A DNA stretch of 35,013 bases from Verrucomicrobiota bacterium (GTDB lineage Bacteria > Verrucomicrobiota > Verrucomicrobiia > Limisphaerales > UBA1100), in the NCBI GenBank assembly GCA_028343615.1, contig JAOLZA010000027.1, positions 1-35,013 of the forward strand, in the 5' to 3' direction. The notes under the pieces were generated by a model. The model did not search any database. It saw only the letters and a program-made list of their open reading frames with translations, and was not told the origin of the DNA. The translations under genes and the position numbers were made by a program. Every line of letters starts with the position of its first letter. Positions within the stretch are counted from its first letter, which is position 1. Shown piece after piece: positions 26,021 through 35,013 of this stretch.

Positions 26021-26769
26021 CCCGCGCGCGGGGCTTGCATGTCGTAGTTCAGTACAGAGAGGCAATAGAGTGCTGCGGTTTCGCTACGCAGGATTGCGCG
26101 GCCCAACGTGATAGGATGCGCACCGGCGGATAATATCTCATTCCCCTCCTCCGGCGTAAAATCACCTTCCGGCCCAATCCAAATGCCAATGGATTCAGGT
26201 TTCGAGCCGTGTTCAGTTTGATATTCAGAAATGTATTCACGCGGATGCCGCGTGCGGTCCTGCAAACTGGCAATCAAAGGCAAATCGAACACTTCACCAC
26301 GCGCAAGAAATTCACGCAGCGTCACCGGCGGCTCAATCACCGGCAACCACGGACTGCCGCATTGCTTGATGGAATCGACCGCAATCGAGCGCCATTTCCC
26401 AACCTTCCTAGCTCCATCCTCCACCTGCGCCACCGAACGTCCCGCCGCCAATGTCACCACCCGATGCACACACAGCTCGGTGGCTTTTTGGATGATGAAA
26501 TCCATCGACTTCCCCTTCGTTATCGCCTGCAACAACGTGATGCGAAACGGCAACGGTTCAATGCGGTTTTGCTGCTGGACCGTCAGCCTTGTGGCCCGCT
26601 TGCCCACCGTGGCCACCGTGCACATAAACTCATTCCCCGCTCCATCGAGGACGGCTACCCGCTCACCTTCACGCACTCGCAGCACGATAGCAGCATGATG
26701 GCTTTCGCGCTCATCGAGTGTCAGGTCGCCTTCGGTCACGCGTTCGGGCGAAAGATAGAAGCGGTGCAT
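26017..26769 (-). CDS. rsmE: 16S rRNA (uracil-1498-N3)-methyltransferase
   Basis: 250 residues from ATG 26769, which overlaps the dnaJ stop by one base (TGATG); a TTG one codon earlier is less likely. The N-terminal PUA-like part has HRFYLSPERV and HHAAIVLRVREGERVAVLDG. The SPOUT/trefoil-knot methyltransferase part has LLQAITKGKSMDFIIQKATEL, GRSVAQ, IAVDSIKQCGSPWLPVI, IWIGPEGDFTPEE (SAM-binding) and ITLGRAILRSETAALY. RsmE methylates 16S rRNA U1498 in the assembled small subunit. It is last in the aspS-grpE-dnaJ-rsmE operon; dnaJ-rsmE adjacency is common in bacteria. Its stop shares the tetramer CTAG with the stop of the convergent DUF2723 gene. Confidence 0.95.
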   Translation of the reverse strand: MHRFYLSPERVTEGDLTLDERESHHAAIVLRVREGERVAVLDGAGNEFMCTVATVGKRATRLTVQQQNRIEPLPFRITLLQAITKGKSMDFIIQKATELCVHRVVTLAAGRSVAQVEDGARKVGKWRSIAVDSIKQCGSPWLPVIEPPVTLREFLARGEVFDLPLIASLQDRTRHPREYISEYQTEHGSKPESIGIWIGPEGDFTPEEGNEILSAGAHPITLGRAILRSETAALYCLSVLNYDMQAPRAG

Positions 26770-27908
26770 CAACTGAAAAGATTCCGGGCTTTATCAAGAA
26801 ACCCTTTAGTCTGTGGATTCACATCATCCCCGCAAAGGTTAGCGAATTCCTTCAACTTGGCTTTCTGCTCTTTATTGAGGCGTGCGGGCACTTCCACACT
26901 AACTCGCACATTGAGATCCCCCGTGCCGTAACCTTGTAGGTTTTTGACGCCTCGCCCTTTGAGGCGAAAGGTGGTCCCTGTTTGCGTGCTAGCAGGAATC
27001 TTAATGCCCGCGCTGCCAGTGAGTGTAGGAACTTTCAACTCCCCTCCCAACGCGGCCGTCACAAAACTAATCGGCACTTCACAGGTTAAATCATCCTCTT
27101 CCCGATCGAAAATCTCATGCGGTTGCACATGGAGAACCACGTATAAATCTCCACTCGGCCCGCCCCGCAAACCCGCCTCTCCATTACCGCCACTGCGCAA
27201 ACGTGTCCCGCTGTTCACCCCTTCGGGCACTTTCAGAGTGATGCTACTTTTCTTTTCGTTGCGCCCACCGCCCCGACATTCGCGGCAAGGCTTCTCCAAA
27301 ACTGTGCCCACCCCGTCACAGTGCGGGCAGGTCTGTTGCATCCGGAAAAATCCACGCTGCGCCACCACCTGACCTTGTCCGTTGCAGGTGCCGCACCGCT
27401 TGCGACCGCTACCCGAAGCCGCGCCGGTTCCTTCGCATTTTGCGCATCCATCAAGCTTGGTGATGGTGATTTTCTTCTCGCAGCCAAGCACAGCATCCTC
27501 AAAGCCAACTTCCATGTCGTAGCGCAAATCCGCGCCCCGCTGAGCACCACTGGGGTCACGCTGCTGTCCTCCGCCGCCGAAAAGTTGGTCAAAAATCCCA
27601 CCCCCACCGCCGCCACCGAAAACTTGATTAAACAAATCAGATGCGTCCACGCCACCGTGAAATCCACCACCACCACTCGGGCCCTCAAACGCGGCGTGGC
27701 CCATTTGGTCGTAGGCAGCTTTTTTTTGATCGTCGCTTAGCACTTCGTAAGCTTCGCCAACTTCCTTGAATTTCCCCTCAGCACTTTTATCGTCCGGATT
27801 TTTATCCGGATGAAATTTCACCGCCTGCTTGCGGTAAGCCTTTTTAATCTCGCTCGCTTCAGCATCTTTGCCCACGCCAAGCACTTCGTAATAATCGCGC
27901 TTAGCCAT
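26769..27908 (-). CDS. dnaJ: Chaperone DnaJ (Hsp40)
   Basis: 379 residues, standard type I DnaJ. The J-domain is at 1-70 with FHPDKNPDD (HPD triad about 33-35). A Gly/Phe-rich linker follows at about 75-120. The four zinc-finger repeats are [24 protein letters not shown] and CRECRGGG (about 150-215), all Cys intact. The C-terminal substrate-binding domains include [15 protein letters not shown] and [12 protein letters not shown]. DnaJ delivers unfolded proteins to DnaK and stimulates its ATPase. The start overlaps the grpE stop by one base (TAATG). No dnaK is in the window. Confidence 0.97.
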   Translation of the reverse strand: MAKRDYYEVLGVGKDAEASEIKKAYRKQAVKFHPDKNPDDKSAEGKFKEVGEAYEVLSDDQKKAAYDQMGHAAFEGPSGGGGFHGGVDASDLFNQVFGGGGGGGIFDQLFGGGGQQRDPSGAQRGADLRYDMEVGFEDAVLGCEKKITITKLDGCAKCEGTGAASGSGRKRCGTCNGQGQVVAQRGFFRMQQTCPHCDGVGTVLEKPCRECRGGGRNEKKSSITLKVPEGVNSGTRLRSGGNGEAGLRGGPSGDLYVVLHVQPHEIFDREEDDLTCEVPISFVTAALGGELKVPTLTGSAGIKIPASTQTGTTFRLKGRGVKNLQGYGTGDLNVRVSVEVPARLNKEQKAKLKEFANLCGDDVNPQTKGFLDKARNLFS

Positions 27909-28513
27909 TAGCTTTCCGTGGGCTCAACTTCCACAGCGGGTGCGGCAGCCACGATCACTCGGGCGGGACGCACGAGGCGATCATTAAGCTTATAACCACG
28001 TTGCACTTGTTGCAGCACGGTGCCTTCCTCCGCCTCGGCAGTGTGTTTTTGCGAAATGGCCTCATGCAGGTTAGGGTCAAACGTCTCGCCCAATGCATCC
28101 ACCGGCTCCACGCCGGATTCCTTGAGCACGCCGACGAGCTGATCATGAATCATCTGTACACCATCACGAATAGCCGGGTCAGCATCGCCCGCAGCAACGA
28201 GTGCCATCTCAAAATTATCCAGCACCGGTAGAAGTTTTTCCAGCAATCCTTGGTTGGCGAATTGGCGGGCCTCGTCCTTTTCGCGTTGAGAACGTTTGCG
28301 GAAATTTTCAAGGTCGGCTGCTTGCCTCACGAGCCGATCGTTGAGATCATCGATCATCGCCTGCGCGTCCTTCATCGTTTTAGGGCCAACGGGTTCGCTT
28401 TCTTCATAAGCCTCCGCCGCAGCCTTTTCAGCAAGTCGCTTTTCCAGCGTAGTCATCTCCGGTTGCTCAGCGGATTGCTTGTCTTTTTTCTTTCCCATAT
28501 TCCAGAATTTCAT
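27908..28513 (-). CDS. grpE: Nucleotide exchange factor GrpE
   Basis: 201 residues. A charged N-terminus ([14 protein letters not shown]) and a long helix with the usual coiled-coil pattern ([37 protein letters not shown]) precede the conserved core [46 protein letters not shown] and the beta-domain end [17 protein letters not shown]. GrpE releases ADP from DnaK. The start overlaps the aspS stop as ATGA and the stop overlaps the dnaJ start as TAATG, so the three are translationally linked. A second ATG 5 codons in is possible. Confidence 0.95.
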   Translation of the reverse strand: MKFWNMGKKKDKQSAEQPEMTTLEKRLAEKAAAEAYEESEPVGPKTMKDAQAMIDDLNDRLVRQAADLENFRKRSQREKDEARQFANQGLLEKLLPVLDNFEMALVAAGDADPAIRDGVQMIHDQLVGVLKESGVEPVDALGETFDPNLHEAISQKHTAEAEEGTVLQQVQRGYKLNDRLVRPARVIVAAAPAVEVEPTES

Positions 28514-30312
28514 TCAGCTTGTTTGGCCACTTTTAAATCAATATGTAAATCGCGCAATTGCTTTACTTCTACGGCCGCCGGACTGTCGGTCATTAGACAG
28601 GAACCTTTGGCAGTCTTGGGAAACGCAATCACATCGCGAATGCTATCTGCACCACACAGGAGCGCGATCAAGCGGTCAAAACCCAGCGCAATGCCGCCGT
28701 GCGGGGGACATCCGTATTTGAAGGCTTCAAGCATATAACCAAAACGCGCCTGCGTGACTTCCGGCGACAACTTCAGTAAATCTTCAAAAACAGTCTTCTG
28801 CAATTCCGGTTGATGAATCCGAATCGAACCGCCGCCCAATTCCACACCATTGACCACAACATCATAATGTTGACCACGCACGCTCTTCGGATCGCTCTGA
28901 AGCTTACCCGCGTCTTCTTGTACCGGCGAGGTGAATGGGTGGTGACTGGAAAACCAACGATCCATTTCGCGATCAAACGCCAGTAGCGGAAACTCAATGA
29001 CCCACAGGAAATTGAATTGATCCGCAGGAATCTCAAGCTTACCCATTTCCAATAGTTTACCCGCAGCGTATTGACGAATGCGCCCGAGGATTTCACAAGC
29101 ATTAAGCCATTCATCAGCAGCGAACAAAATAAGGTCACCTTCCTCAACATTAAGCTTTTCGGTTAAATCCGCCTTCTCGGCGTCGCTAAAAAATTTTACA
29201 ATTGGTGATTTCCACTCACCGTTTTCCACTTTGATGAATGCAAGTCCCTTCGCACCGAGGCCCTTGGCAATTTCGCTCATTGACTCCATTTCACCCTGCG
29301 TGACGCAGGCGAAACCCTTGGCGTTGATGGCTTTCACCACTCCACCCCGCTCTACAGCACCACTGAACACCTTAAAACCGCTCGTGGAGAAATTTTCTGT
29401 GAAATCCACAATCTCCATTGAGTAGCGTGTGTCCGGTTTGTCACTGCCATAGCGATCCATCACCTCACGATACGCAATTCGAGGGAACGGTGTGGGTACG
29501 TCATAGTCGAGCGCTGTTTTCCAAATCGTTTTCAATAAACCTTCGATGAGCGCGTAAATATCTTCGCGATCGATGAAAGACATTTCAATATCGATCTGTG
29601 TGAATTCCGGCTGGCGATCGGCGCGCAAGTCCTCATCGCGATAACACCGTGCGAGTTGAAAATATTTGTCCACCCCCGCGCACATCAGCACTTGCTTGAA
29701 CTGCTGCGGCGACTGCGGCAGTGCATAAAATTCACCGTGAGAGATACGACTGGGCACGAGAAATTCACGGGCGCCCTCGGGCGTAGACTTAAACAGCGTG
29801 GGAGTTTCCACTTCCAAAAACCCCTCGCCATCCATAAACACACGTGTGGCGGTAGCCACTTTGCTTCGCAGTCGAAGGTTGTGCGCCATCTCAGGACGGC
29901 GCAAATCGAGATAACGATACTGCAAACGCAACTCCTCATTCACCTTGGCCGCCGCCTCTGGGTCATCGATTTGGAATGGCAAAACCGCCGCAGCGTTGTG
30001 CACCTCTATCACGGCCGCCACGATCTCGATTTGGCCGGTTGAAATTTTTGAATTCTCTGTATCATCGGGCCGTTGTCGAACTTTGCCAGAGACACTGATA
30101 ACGCTTTCGCTGTGGAGTTTGCCGGCCGTTTCCACCAAGACCGGATCGCTTTCTTGCGGATCAAAGACCAGTTGCGTGCGGCCTTCGCGATCGCGCACGT
30201 CGATAAAAATCACCCCGCCCAAGTCTCGGCGTGAGTGCACCCAACCCGAAAGAGTGGCCTCTTGGCCGGCATTTTCCAGCCGTAATTCGTTGCAATGATG
30301 CGTTCGTTTCAT
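28510..30312 (-). CDS. aspS: Aspartyl-tRNA synthetase
   Basis: 600 residues from ATG 30312 (MKRTHHCNELRL), matching the usual start; a GTG 3 codons upstream is the alternative. The N-terminal anticodon-binding OB fold has LSGWVHSRRDLGGVIFIDVR. Class II motifs include FLEVETPTLFKSTPEGAREF (motif 1 region), CYRDEDLRADRQPEFTQIDI (motif 2) and GIALGFDRLIALL (motif 3). A GAD insertion domain lies around 290-410. In the anticodon loop the residue after RRD is Leu, as in discriminating enzymes such as that of E. coli; many non-discriminating bacterial enzymes have His there (family knowledge), so it is likely specific for tRNA-Asp. It is the first gene of the aspS-grpE-dnaJ-rsmE operon. Confidence 0.96.
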   Translation of the reverse strand: MKRTHHCNELRLENAGQEATLSGWVHSRRDLGGVIFIDVRDREGRTQLVFDPQESDPVLVETAGKLHSESVISVSGKVRQRPDDTENSKISTGQIEIVAAVIEVHNAAAVLPFQIDDPEAAAKVNEELRLQYRYLDLRRPEMAHNLRLRSKVATATRVFMDGEGFLEVETPTLFKSTPEGAREFLVPSRISHGEFYALPQSPQQFKQVLMCAGVDKYFQLARCYRDEDLRADRQPEFTQIDIEMSFIDREDIYALIEGLLKTIWKTALDYDVPTPFPRIAYREVMDRYGSDKPDTRYSMEIVDFTENFSTSGFKVFSGAVERGGVVKAINAKGFACVTQGEMESMSEIAKGLGAKGLAFIKVENGEWKSPIVKFFSDAEKADLTEKLNVEEGDLILFAADEWLNACEILGRIRQYAAGKLLEMGKLEIPADQFNFLWVIEFPLLAFDREMDRWFSSHHPFTSPVQEDAGKLQSDPKSVRGQHYDVVVNGVELGGGSIRIHQPELQKTVFEDLLKLSPEVTQARFGYMLEAFKYGCPPHGGIALGFDRLIALLCGADSIRDVIAFPKTAKGSCLMTDSPAAVEVKQLRDLHIDLKVAKQAE

Positions 30313-30349
30313 GAATTCCACCCAACGCCCTTGGGCGAAATGGAGGCGG

Positions 30350-30377
30350 ATAATGCCCGAAAATCGTAAAAAATCAA
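30350..30377 (-). promoter_or_regulatory. Putative promoter of the aspS-grpE-dnaJ-rsmE operon
   Basis: On the minus strand TTGATT (30377-30372), a 16-base spacer and CATTAT (30355-30350) give a moderate sigma-70 match. Predicted start near 30343. The leader contains a short inverted repeat, CGCCC/GGGCG (30326-30337). No CIRCE-type element was recognised. Confidence 0.4.
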
Positions 30378-30428
30378 ATAAATTCCCAGAATTCGGTTCA
30401 AAAATTGATTGAATCCACTAAACCCTAT

Positions 30429-31583
30429 TCACTTCGACTCATTCCAAAGAATCCGCAGGTTATGCGTTTGACGACAGGCGATGATGATGTCTGGCTTTTT
30501 GTCGCCATTTAGATCCATAGCTTTGATATCTTCCACAGCGGTTTCTTTGCCGCTGAGCTGATATGTCTTCCATTTGCTATAAGTTGCATTTTGCGGGACG
30601 TACAACTTCACACCCGGCACACCGCGCGTTGTCATACCGCGCCAACCGGCCACCACTTGATCACCCCCTGTTCCAAGAAAATCCGCTGTGGCCAGTGCAT
30701 GGCCGTCCTTCAGCGATTCATCCAGCACCAAACGTTGCCACGATAAGCTGCGGGTTTCGAGATACACCACCACGGTAGTCCCATGTTTTGGCTCAATAGT
30801 GGTAATAAAACGCTTGCCTGAAGGCAGCCGGCCATCACGCACTTCCCCGGCATAGTTTTGGGTGAAGCGCATGTATTTCCATTTATCATTACGATCGCGC
30901 CCGAACCAATACACGCCCTCTAGCCCAGCCTGTAAAAATTCTTCACGACCATCACGGTCCCAATTAATGGGATGAAAATTATGACTGTCGTGCATAAAAT
31001 CGGAAACTAGGGTGCGCTTCCAATCAGCAGTAGGATCATCAGGCATACGATAAGCGTACACCTTCATGCCATCACCTTTGCCGCCTTTATTGCCACGGCC
31101 ATGCAATGGCTTTACGATTAAATCAAATTTTCCTTTTCCAGATTTCACCCAATGCATGCGATGCGTTGTGGGTTCGTGCGGAAGGCGAACAGGAGCCCAA
31201 TTCCCTTTGCGATTAGCAGTTGGGTTAAGATAAAAGATTGAGCCGGAAGTCTTCACATCAGTCGTTTCACCAATGTTCCATTGTGCGCCGACGGCTAGCT
31301 CAGCCATACCATCACCGTCGAGATCGCGGGCTGCGATACAGACGTGATCGCGCTGAGTGAGGTGACCGCTAATTTGGCGCTTCGTCCAAGCCGGATTTTC
31401 GTACCATACCACTTTGTCTTTGTCGCAAAGGATGATGTCGGGCTTTTTGTCGCCATTCATATCCTCTAACTGCAAGCCATAGCCAATACCGATCTTTGCA
31501 TCAATTTCTTGGGTGCGAAATTTTGGCTCCACTGCCAGCCCCATCGAGACCAGCGCAAACAGAATGCAAGTGGATGTTTTCAT
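30429..31583 (-). CDS. Secreted FG-GAP/VCBS-repeat protein
   Basis: 384 residues with a signal peptide (MKTSTCILFALVSMGLA, then VEPKF). Repeated Ca-binding-like FG-GAP/VCBS units contain the DxNGDxxPD pattern: LEDMNGDKKPDIILCD (about 41), RDLDGDGMAELAVGAQW (about 87), NWDRDGREEFLQAG (about 204) and MDLNGDKKPDIIIACR (near the C-terminus). The first and last units bracket one propeller. WYENPAW and related phrases are typical of relatives in Planctomycetota and Verrucomicrobiota. It probably works in the periplasm or outside the cell; the ligand is unknown. It starts 3 bases after the stop of the small lipoprotein, so the two share a transcript. Confidence 0.85.
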   Translation of the reverse strand: MKTSTCILFALVSMGLAVEPKFRTQEIDAKIGIGYGLQLEDMNGDKKPDIILCDKDKVVWYENPAWTKRQISGHLTQRDHVCIAARDLDGDGMAELAVGAQWNIGETTDVKTSGSIFYLNPTANRKGNWAPVRLPHEPTTHRMHWVKSGKGKFDLIVKPLHGRGNKGGKGDGMKVYAYRMPDDPTADWKRTLVSDFMHDSHNFHPINWDRDGREEFLQAGLEGVYWFGRDRNDKWKYMRFTQNYAGEVRDGRLPSGKRFITTIEPKHGTTVVVYLETRSLSWQRLVLDESLKDGHALATADFLGTGGDQVVAGWRGMTTRGVPGVKLYVPQNATYSKWKTYQLSGKETAVEDIKAMDLNGDKKPDIIIACRQTHNLRILWNESK

Positions 31584-31586
31584 AAT

Positions 31587-31814
31587 TTAATGCACCGGCC
31601 TCAGTCCGTGTCTTTTACGGATTACATTATAGCCATACCGATCCAGTGCTCCGTCCTGATAGCGAAATTTTGCATTCTCTAATTCCCATTGAGCCCGCTT
31701 CACGCCCCAGCTCAATTCGGATTCCGAATCCAATTCATCTCGAAATGCATACTCAACAGCTTGGCAACCCCCGAACAGGCACAGAACAGCGCCCAGTAAA
31801 AAAATGTGTCTCAC
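31587..31814 (-). CDS. Small lipoprotein of unknown function
   Basis: 75 residues from a GTG at 31814 (MRHIFLLGAVLCLFGGC); an in-frame TTG two codons upstream is the alternative. The lipobox LFGGC places the lipid-modified Cys at about residue 17. The mature 59 residues are charged and mostly helical (DELDSESELSWGVKRAQWEL, YGYNVIRKRHGL), with no recognised domain. Its 5' end overlaps a hairpin with a T7 run that could end ppdK transcription. It is followed 3 bases later by the FG-GAP protein gene. Confidence 0.65.
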   Translation of the reverse strand: MRHIFLLGAVLCLFGGCQAVEYAFRDELDSESELSWGVKRAQWELENAKFRYQDGALDRYGYNVIRKRHGLRPVH

Positions 31815-31819
31815 ACACA
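31798..31819 (-). terminator. Weak hairpin plus T7 at the lipoprotein start, possible ppdK terminator
   Basis: On the minus strand TGTGT (31819-31815) pairs with ACACA (31809-31805) around a 5-base loop and is followed by seven T (31804-31798). It lies about 50 bases after the ppdK stop and overlaps the first codons of the small lipoprotein. The stem is short, so termination would be partial. Confidence 0.35.
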
Positions 31820-31869
31820 AAGTGTCACGTCACAATACGAAGACGGCAAGTTTTTTGTGTCGTCAGCGC

Positions 31870-34611
31870 CTAGCTCACTTCACTGCGAGCCATTCCCGTT
31901 TCCTCTAGGGCGGCTTGCGCGAGGGCAAGACGGGCGATGGGGATACGGAATGGTGAACAGGACACGTAGTTGAGTCCGGTGCGGTGGAAGAACTTCACGG
32001 AATCAGGATCTCCGCCGTGCTCGCCGCAGATACCGATCTTGAGTTTCTTCACTGTCTTGCGACCACCTTTGACACCCATTTCAACAAGCTTGCCCACACC
32101 TTCCTGGTCAAGACCAGCGAATGGGTTGTTGTTGAGAACTTCCGCATCCCGGTAGGTTGGGAGGAAACTGGAGGAGTCATCACGGGAAAGACCAAGTCCG
32201 GTCTGCGTGAGATCGTTGGTTCCGAAGGAGAAGAACTCAGCGTGCTTAGCTATTTCGCCAGCGGTGACGGCAGCGCGAGGAATCTCAATCATGGTTCCAA
32301 CGGTGTACTTCAGCTCGCTTTTCTTCAGACCAAGCTTCTTACGAACTTCAGCAGCAGTGGTGTCGATGACGTTCTTCTGAAGTTCAAGCTCACGTGCATA
32401 GGCAACGAGTGGGACCATGATCTCAGGGAGAACCTTGGTGCCCTTCTTCTGCACCTCGTGAGCAGCCTCGAGGATCGCCTCGACCTGCATTGCAGTGACA
32501 GCAGGGTAGCTGATGCCGAGACGGCAACCACGGTGACCAAGCATTGGATTCTCCTCGTGAAGAGCGTGGATACGCTTGGTGATCGCAGGAGCGCTCATAC
32601 CGATCTTCTTAGAGAGATCCTTCTTCTGAGTGGCATCCATGGTGCCGATGAATTCGTGAAGAGGCGGATCCAGAAGACGAATGGTGGCCGGGCGACCTTC
32701 GAGTGACTTGAAGATGCCAATGAAGTCTTTCTTCATGAAGACCTTGATCTTCTTGAGTGCCTTGGCGCGACCCGCATCGTCATCCGCGAGGATCATCTCA
32801 CGCACAGCATCAATGCGGTTGCCCTCAAAGAACATATGCTCGGCGCGGGTCAGGCCAATGCCTTCAGCGCCAAACTTGATGGCCTGCTGCACCTGCTCCG
32901 GAGTGTCCGAGTTGGTGCGGACACCAAGCTTACGCAGCTTGTCGGTCCAGCTCATGAGCTCCATGAACTTCTTGTAGGTCTCAGAACGCTTGGCAGCAGT
33001 CTTGTTCTCGATGAGGCCCTGAATGACTTGGGATGGAGAAGACTTGATGTTGCCCTTGTAAACGTTTCCAACGAATCCGTTTAGGGAAAGCTGATCACCT
33101 TCCTTCAGAGTAACGCCGTTTCCGGAGAGTGTCTTCTTAGAGTAGTCGATAGTCATGCCGTGGGCACCGCAAACACAGACCTTTCCCATCTGGCGGGCAA
33201 CAAGAGCAGCATGTGAGGAAGCCCCACCCTCGGTGGTGAGGATTCCGTCGGCGGCGATCATTCCACGAAGATCTTCCGGAGAAGTGGCTTGGCGGACAAG
33301 AATCACTTTCTGACCTTTGACTGCTGCTTTCACTGAGTCTTCAGCGGAAAAATAGATCTTTCCGGAAGCCGCACCAGGACCAGCTGGAAGGCCATTGCCA
33401 ATTTTCTTGGCAGCCTTCTCAGCCTTGGCGTCGAAGATTGGGGCAAGGAGGTGCCCGAGGTCATCAGCGGGAATGCGGAGGATAGCCTCTTCCTTCTTGA
33501 TGAGGCGCTCCTTGACCATATCAAGAGCGATATTGACGGCAGCAAAACCAGTGCGCTTCCCGTTACGGGTCTGCAGCATCCATAGTTTCCCTTCCTCGAT
33601 GGTAAACTCAACGTCCTGCACATCACGGAAGTGCTTCTCAAGCTTCTTACGAGTCACGAGAAGCTCTTTATGAGACTTGGGAAGGTCTTTGGCCATCTTG
33701 GCGATGGGCTTCGGTGTGCGGACACCGGCAACGACGTCCTCGCCCTGTGCATCAATGAGATACTCACCGTAAAAAACATTTTCGCCAGTGGCTGGGTCAC
33801 GAGTGAAAGCAACGCCGGTTCCGGAACTCTTACCTGTGTTACCAAAGACCATAGCCTGAACATTGACAGCAGTTCCCCAAGCGGCGGAAATTCCATACTT
33901 CTGGCGATAAACGATCGCGCGGTCGTTTTGCCAAGAGTTGAATACGGCATTCACGGCTCCCTTGAGCTGCTCGCGCGGATCTTCGGGGAAGTTCTTGCCT
34001 GAGCGTTTCTTAATAAGCGCTTTGAAAGCAGCGACCACTTCGCGGAGATCCTTTTCCTTGAGACCAGAATCGTCTTTCACCTTTGCTTTAGCCTTAGCTT
34101 TATCAAGAATGACCTCGTAAGGATCATGATGCTCGCCGGCTTCGGCTTCCACTTCCATTACAACGCTTCCATACATCTGGAGGAACCGACGGTAGGAGTC
34201 CCAAGCGAACTTTGCATTGCCGGTCTTCTTGGCAAGGGCTTCGACGACTTCGTCGTTAATACCGAGATTGAGGATGGTGTCCATCATGCCGGGCATCGAC
34301 TCACGAGCACCGGAGCGAACGGAAAGAAGAAGGGGATTCTCGAGGTCACCAAACTTCTTGCCCATGGCTTTTTCGACCTTGGTAATATTTGCCTCGATCT
34401 CGACATCGAGAGTCTTGGGATATTTCTTACCGTTGCCGTAATAATAGGTGCAAACTTCGGTCGTAATAGTGAAACCAGCGGGAACGGGAACTCCAATGCT
34501 GCTCATTTCGGCGAGATTGGCGCCTTTGCCGCCTAACAGCGCTTTCATGGTTCCGTTGCCGTCGGTTTTGCTTTTACCAAAGTGGTAAACGTACTTTTTT
34601 GCTTTAGCCAT
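31870..34611 (-). CDS. ppdK: Pyruvate, phosphate dikinase
   Basis: 913 residues, within the normal range for PPDK. The N-terminal ATP-grasp part has [39 protein letters not shown] and [10 protein letters not shown]-type sequence ([16 protein letters not shown]). The central phosphohistidine domain has [20 protein letters not shown], with the swivelling His at about 466. The C-terminal PEP-binding barrel has [47 protein letters not shown] and the catalytic Cys in [10 protein letters not shown] (about 860). It interconverts pyruvate, ATP and Pi with PEP, AMP and PPi. Codon use differs from neighbours (Lys is mostly AAG, Phe TTC, Ile ATC), suggesting high expression. Confidence 0.97.
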   Translation of the reverse strand: MAKAKKYVYHFGKSKTDGNGTMKALLGGKGANLAEMSSIGVPVPAGFTITTEVCTYYYGNGKKYPKTLDVEIEANITKVEKAMGKKFGDLENPLLLSVRSGARESMPGMMDTILNLGINDEVVEALAKKTGNAKFAWDSYRRFLQMYGSVVMEVEAEAGEHHDPYEVILDKAKAKAKVKDDSGLKEKDLREVVAAFKALIKKRSGKNFPEDPREQLKGAVNAVFNSWQNDRAIVYRQKYGISAAWGTAVNVQAMVFGNTGKSSGTGVAFTRDPATGENVFYGEYLIDAQGEDVVAGVRTPKPIAKMAKDLPKSHKELLVTRKKLEKHFRDVQDVEFTIEEGKLWMLQTRNGKRTGFAAVNIALDMVKERLIKKEEAILRIPADDLGHLLAPIFDAKAEKAAKKIGNGLPAGPGAASGKIYFSAEDSVKAAVKGQKVILVRQATSPEDLRGMIAADGILTTEGGASSHAALVARQMGKVCVCGAHGMTIDYSKKTLSGNGVTLKEGDQLSLNGFVGNVYKGNIKSSPSQVIQGLIENKTAAKRSETYKKFMELMSWTDKLRKLGVRTNSDTPEQVQQAIKFGAEGIGLTRAEHMFFEGNRIDAVREMILADDDAGRAKALKKIKVFMKKDFIGIFKSLEGRPATIRLLDPPLHEFIGTMDATQKKDLSKKIGMSAPAITKRIHALHEENPMLGHRGCRLGISYPAVTAMQVEAILEAAHEVQKKGTKVLPEIMVPLVAYARELELQKNVIDTTAAEVRKKLGLKKSELKYTVGTMIEIPRAAVTAGEIAKHAEFFSFGTNDLTQTGLGLSRDDSSSFLPTYRDAEVLNNNPFAGLDQEGVGKLVEMGVKGGRKTVKKLKIGICGEHGGDPDSVKFFHRTGLNYVSCSPFRIPIARLALAQAALEETGMARSEVS

Positions 34612-34652
34612 AAAATCGTTTTGTGAAATCCAGCCGGAAAACCGGAGCGCGG

Positions 34653-34681
34653 AAGTTAGGGGTGAGCGCGAGCTATGTCAA
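34653..34681 (-). promoter_or_regulatory. Putative promoter of ppdK
   Basis: On the minus strand a perfect -35 box TTGACA (34681-34676) is followed by a 17-base spacer and TAACTT (34658-34653), a weaker -10. Predicted start near 34646. A small hairpin CCGG-AAAA-CCGG (34634-34645) lies at the start of the leader. Confidence 0.5.
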
Positions 34682-34717
34682 CGCACAATTCATCAAAAAA
34701 ACCGGTAAAAACAGCCA

Positions 34718-35013
34718 TTAAGCCTTCATTGATTCCACTTGGATACCGTGTTGCCCGCACCATTCCCTGTATGCAAAAGGCGAGATTTCTGAAGGTTTGA
34801 TTTCGCTACGGCCGCCCCAGAAGACGTTGGTGTAGCTAATCTCGATGCCGGCCTCGACGAGATGTTGGTCGATAGCGGCTTTGTGGGCTAGTACTTTGTC
34901 TTTGTCCGTGCCGTGGGCGACACCCATTACGTTGACGTTACGAAATTCCGGCCCGCCTTCGCGCCAATAGGCATGAGTCATTATGTAATGCCGACCCACC
35001 TCGCGACCGGCAT
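34718..35013 (-). CDS. C-terminal end of an unrecognised protein (5' end outside window)
   Basis: The frame is open from the right edge to a TAA at 34718, giving 97 codons. Since it reads through to the edge, the start is probably outside; an internal GTG at 34999 is not a convincing start. Visible stretches are HYIMTHAYWREGGPEFRNVN, VMGVAHGTDKDKVLAHKAAI and YTNVFWGGRSEIKPSEI, ending QVESMKA. The mix of alternating hydrophobic strands and helices suggests a globular cytosolic domain. I do not recognise the family and assign no function. It lies upstream of ppdK on the same strand, with a ppdK promoter between. Confidence 0.7.
   Translation of the reverse strand, partial: AGREVGRHYIMTHAYWREGGPEFRNVNVMGVAHGTDKDKVLAHKAAIDQHLVEAGIEISYTNVFWGGRSEIKPSEISPFAYREWCGQHGIQVESMKA

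Noticed and set aside
31984-32706. Plus-strand frame of about 240 codons opposite ppdK
   Set aside because: It arises from strong codon bias on the coding strand; ppdK itself is fully conserved across this stretch.

Overview
The window looks like chromosomal DNA of a Gram-negative member of the Planctomycetota-Verrucomicrobiota-Chlamydiota group, most likely Verrucomicrobiota. This is an inference from gene content: DUF1501 and DUF1549/DUF1553 proteins, many secreted PQQ-type or FG-GAP beta-propeller proteins, lipid A synthesis (LpxB), a eukaryotic-type glutamine synthetase (GSII), a DUF2723/TPR membrane giant, and few recognisable Shine-Dalgarno sequences. No rRNA, CRISPR array, insertion sequence or phage gene was seen.

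Layout. 1-615 (-): N-terminal part of a lipoprotein built of near-identical 41-residue propeller blades, running off the left edge. 924-4358 (-): a secreted TolB-propeller/M28 peptidase/PDZ protein and a small secreted protein. 4444-6563 (+): a PQQ-like propeller protein and a sugar-phosphate isomerase-like protein, 2 bases apart. 6565-6720 (-): a self-contained tRNA-Ala(GGC) unit with promoter and terminator, followed by sufT. 7322-16198 (-): DUF1501, rex, DUF1549/DUF1553, a sugar dehydrogenase/diheme cytochrome fusion, lpxB and a Gfo/Idh oxidoreductase, with several ATGA overlaps. 16304-17874: gpsA (+) converging on thrH (-). 18000-21097 (-): a nitrogen-assimilation block glnK-amt-glnII with a consensus sigma-54 promoter before glnK and a strong terminator after glnII. 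21293-26020 (+): a 1575-residue DUF2723 protein. 26017-30377 (-): aspS-grpE-dnaJ-rsmE, a tightly overlapped protein-synthesis/chaperone operon. 30429-34681 (-): ppdK, a small lipoprotein and an FG-GAP repeat protein. 34718-35013 (-): the C-terminal end of an unrecognised protein.

How the parts work together. PII, Amt and GSII form an ammonium sensing, uptake and fixation module under likely nitrogen (RpoN) control. Gfo/Idh and LpxB are translationally coupled, which suggests a lipid A sugar-modification step. The cytochrome fusion, DUF1549/DUF1553 and DUF1501 genes surround the NADH-sensing repressor Rex and form the least understood block. The DUF2723 giant, with an internal zinc-ribbon-like insert and a duplicated domain, is the most unusual single protein.
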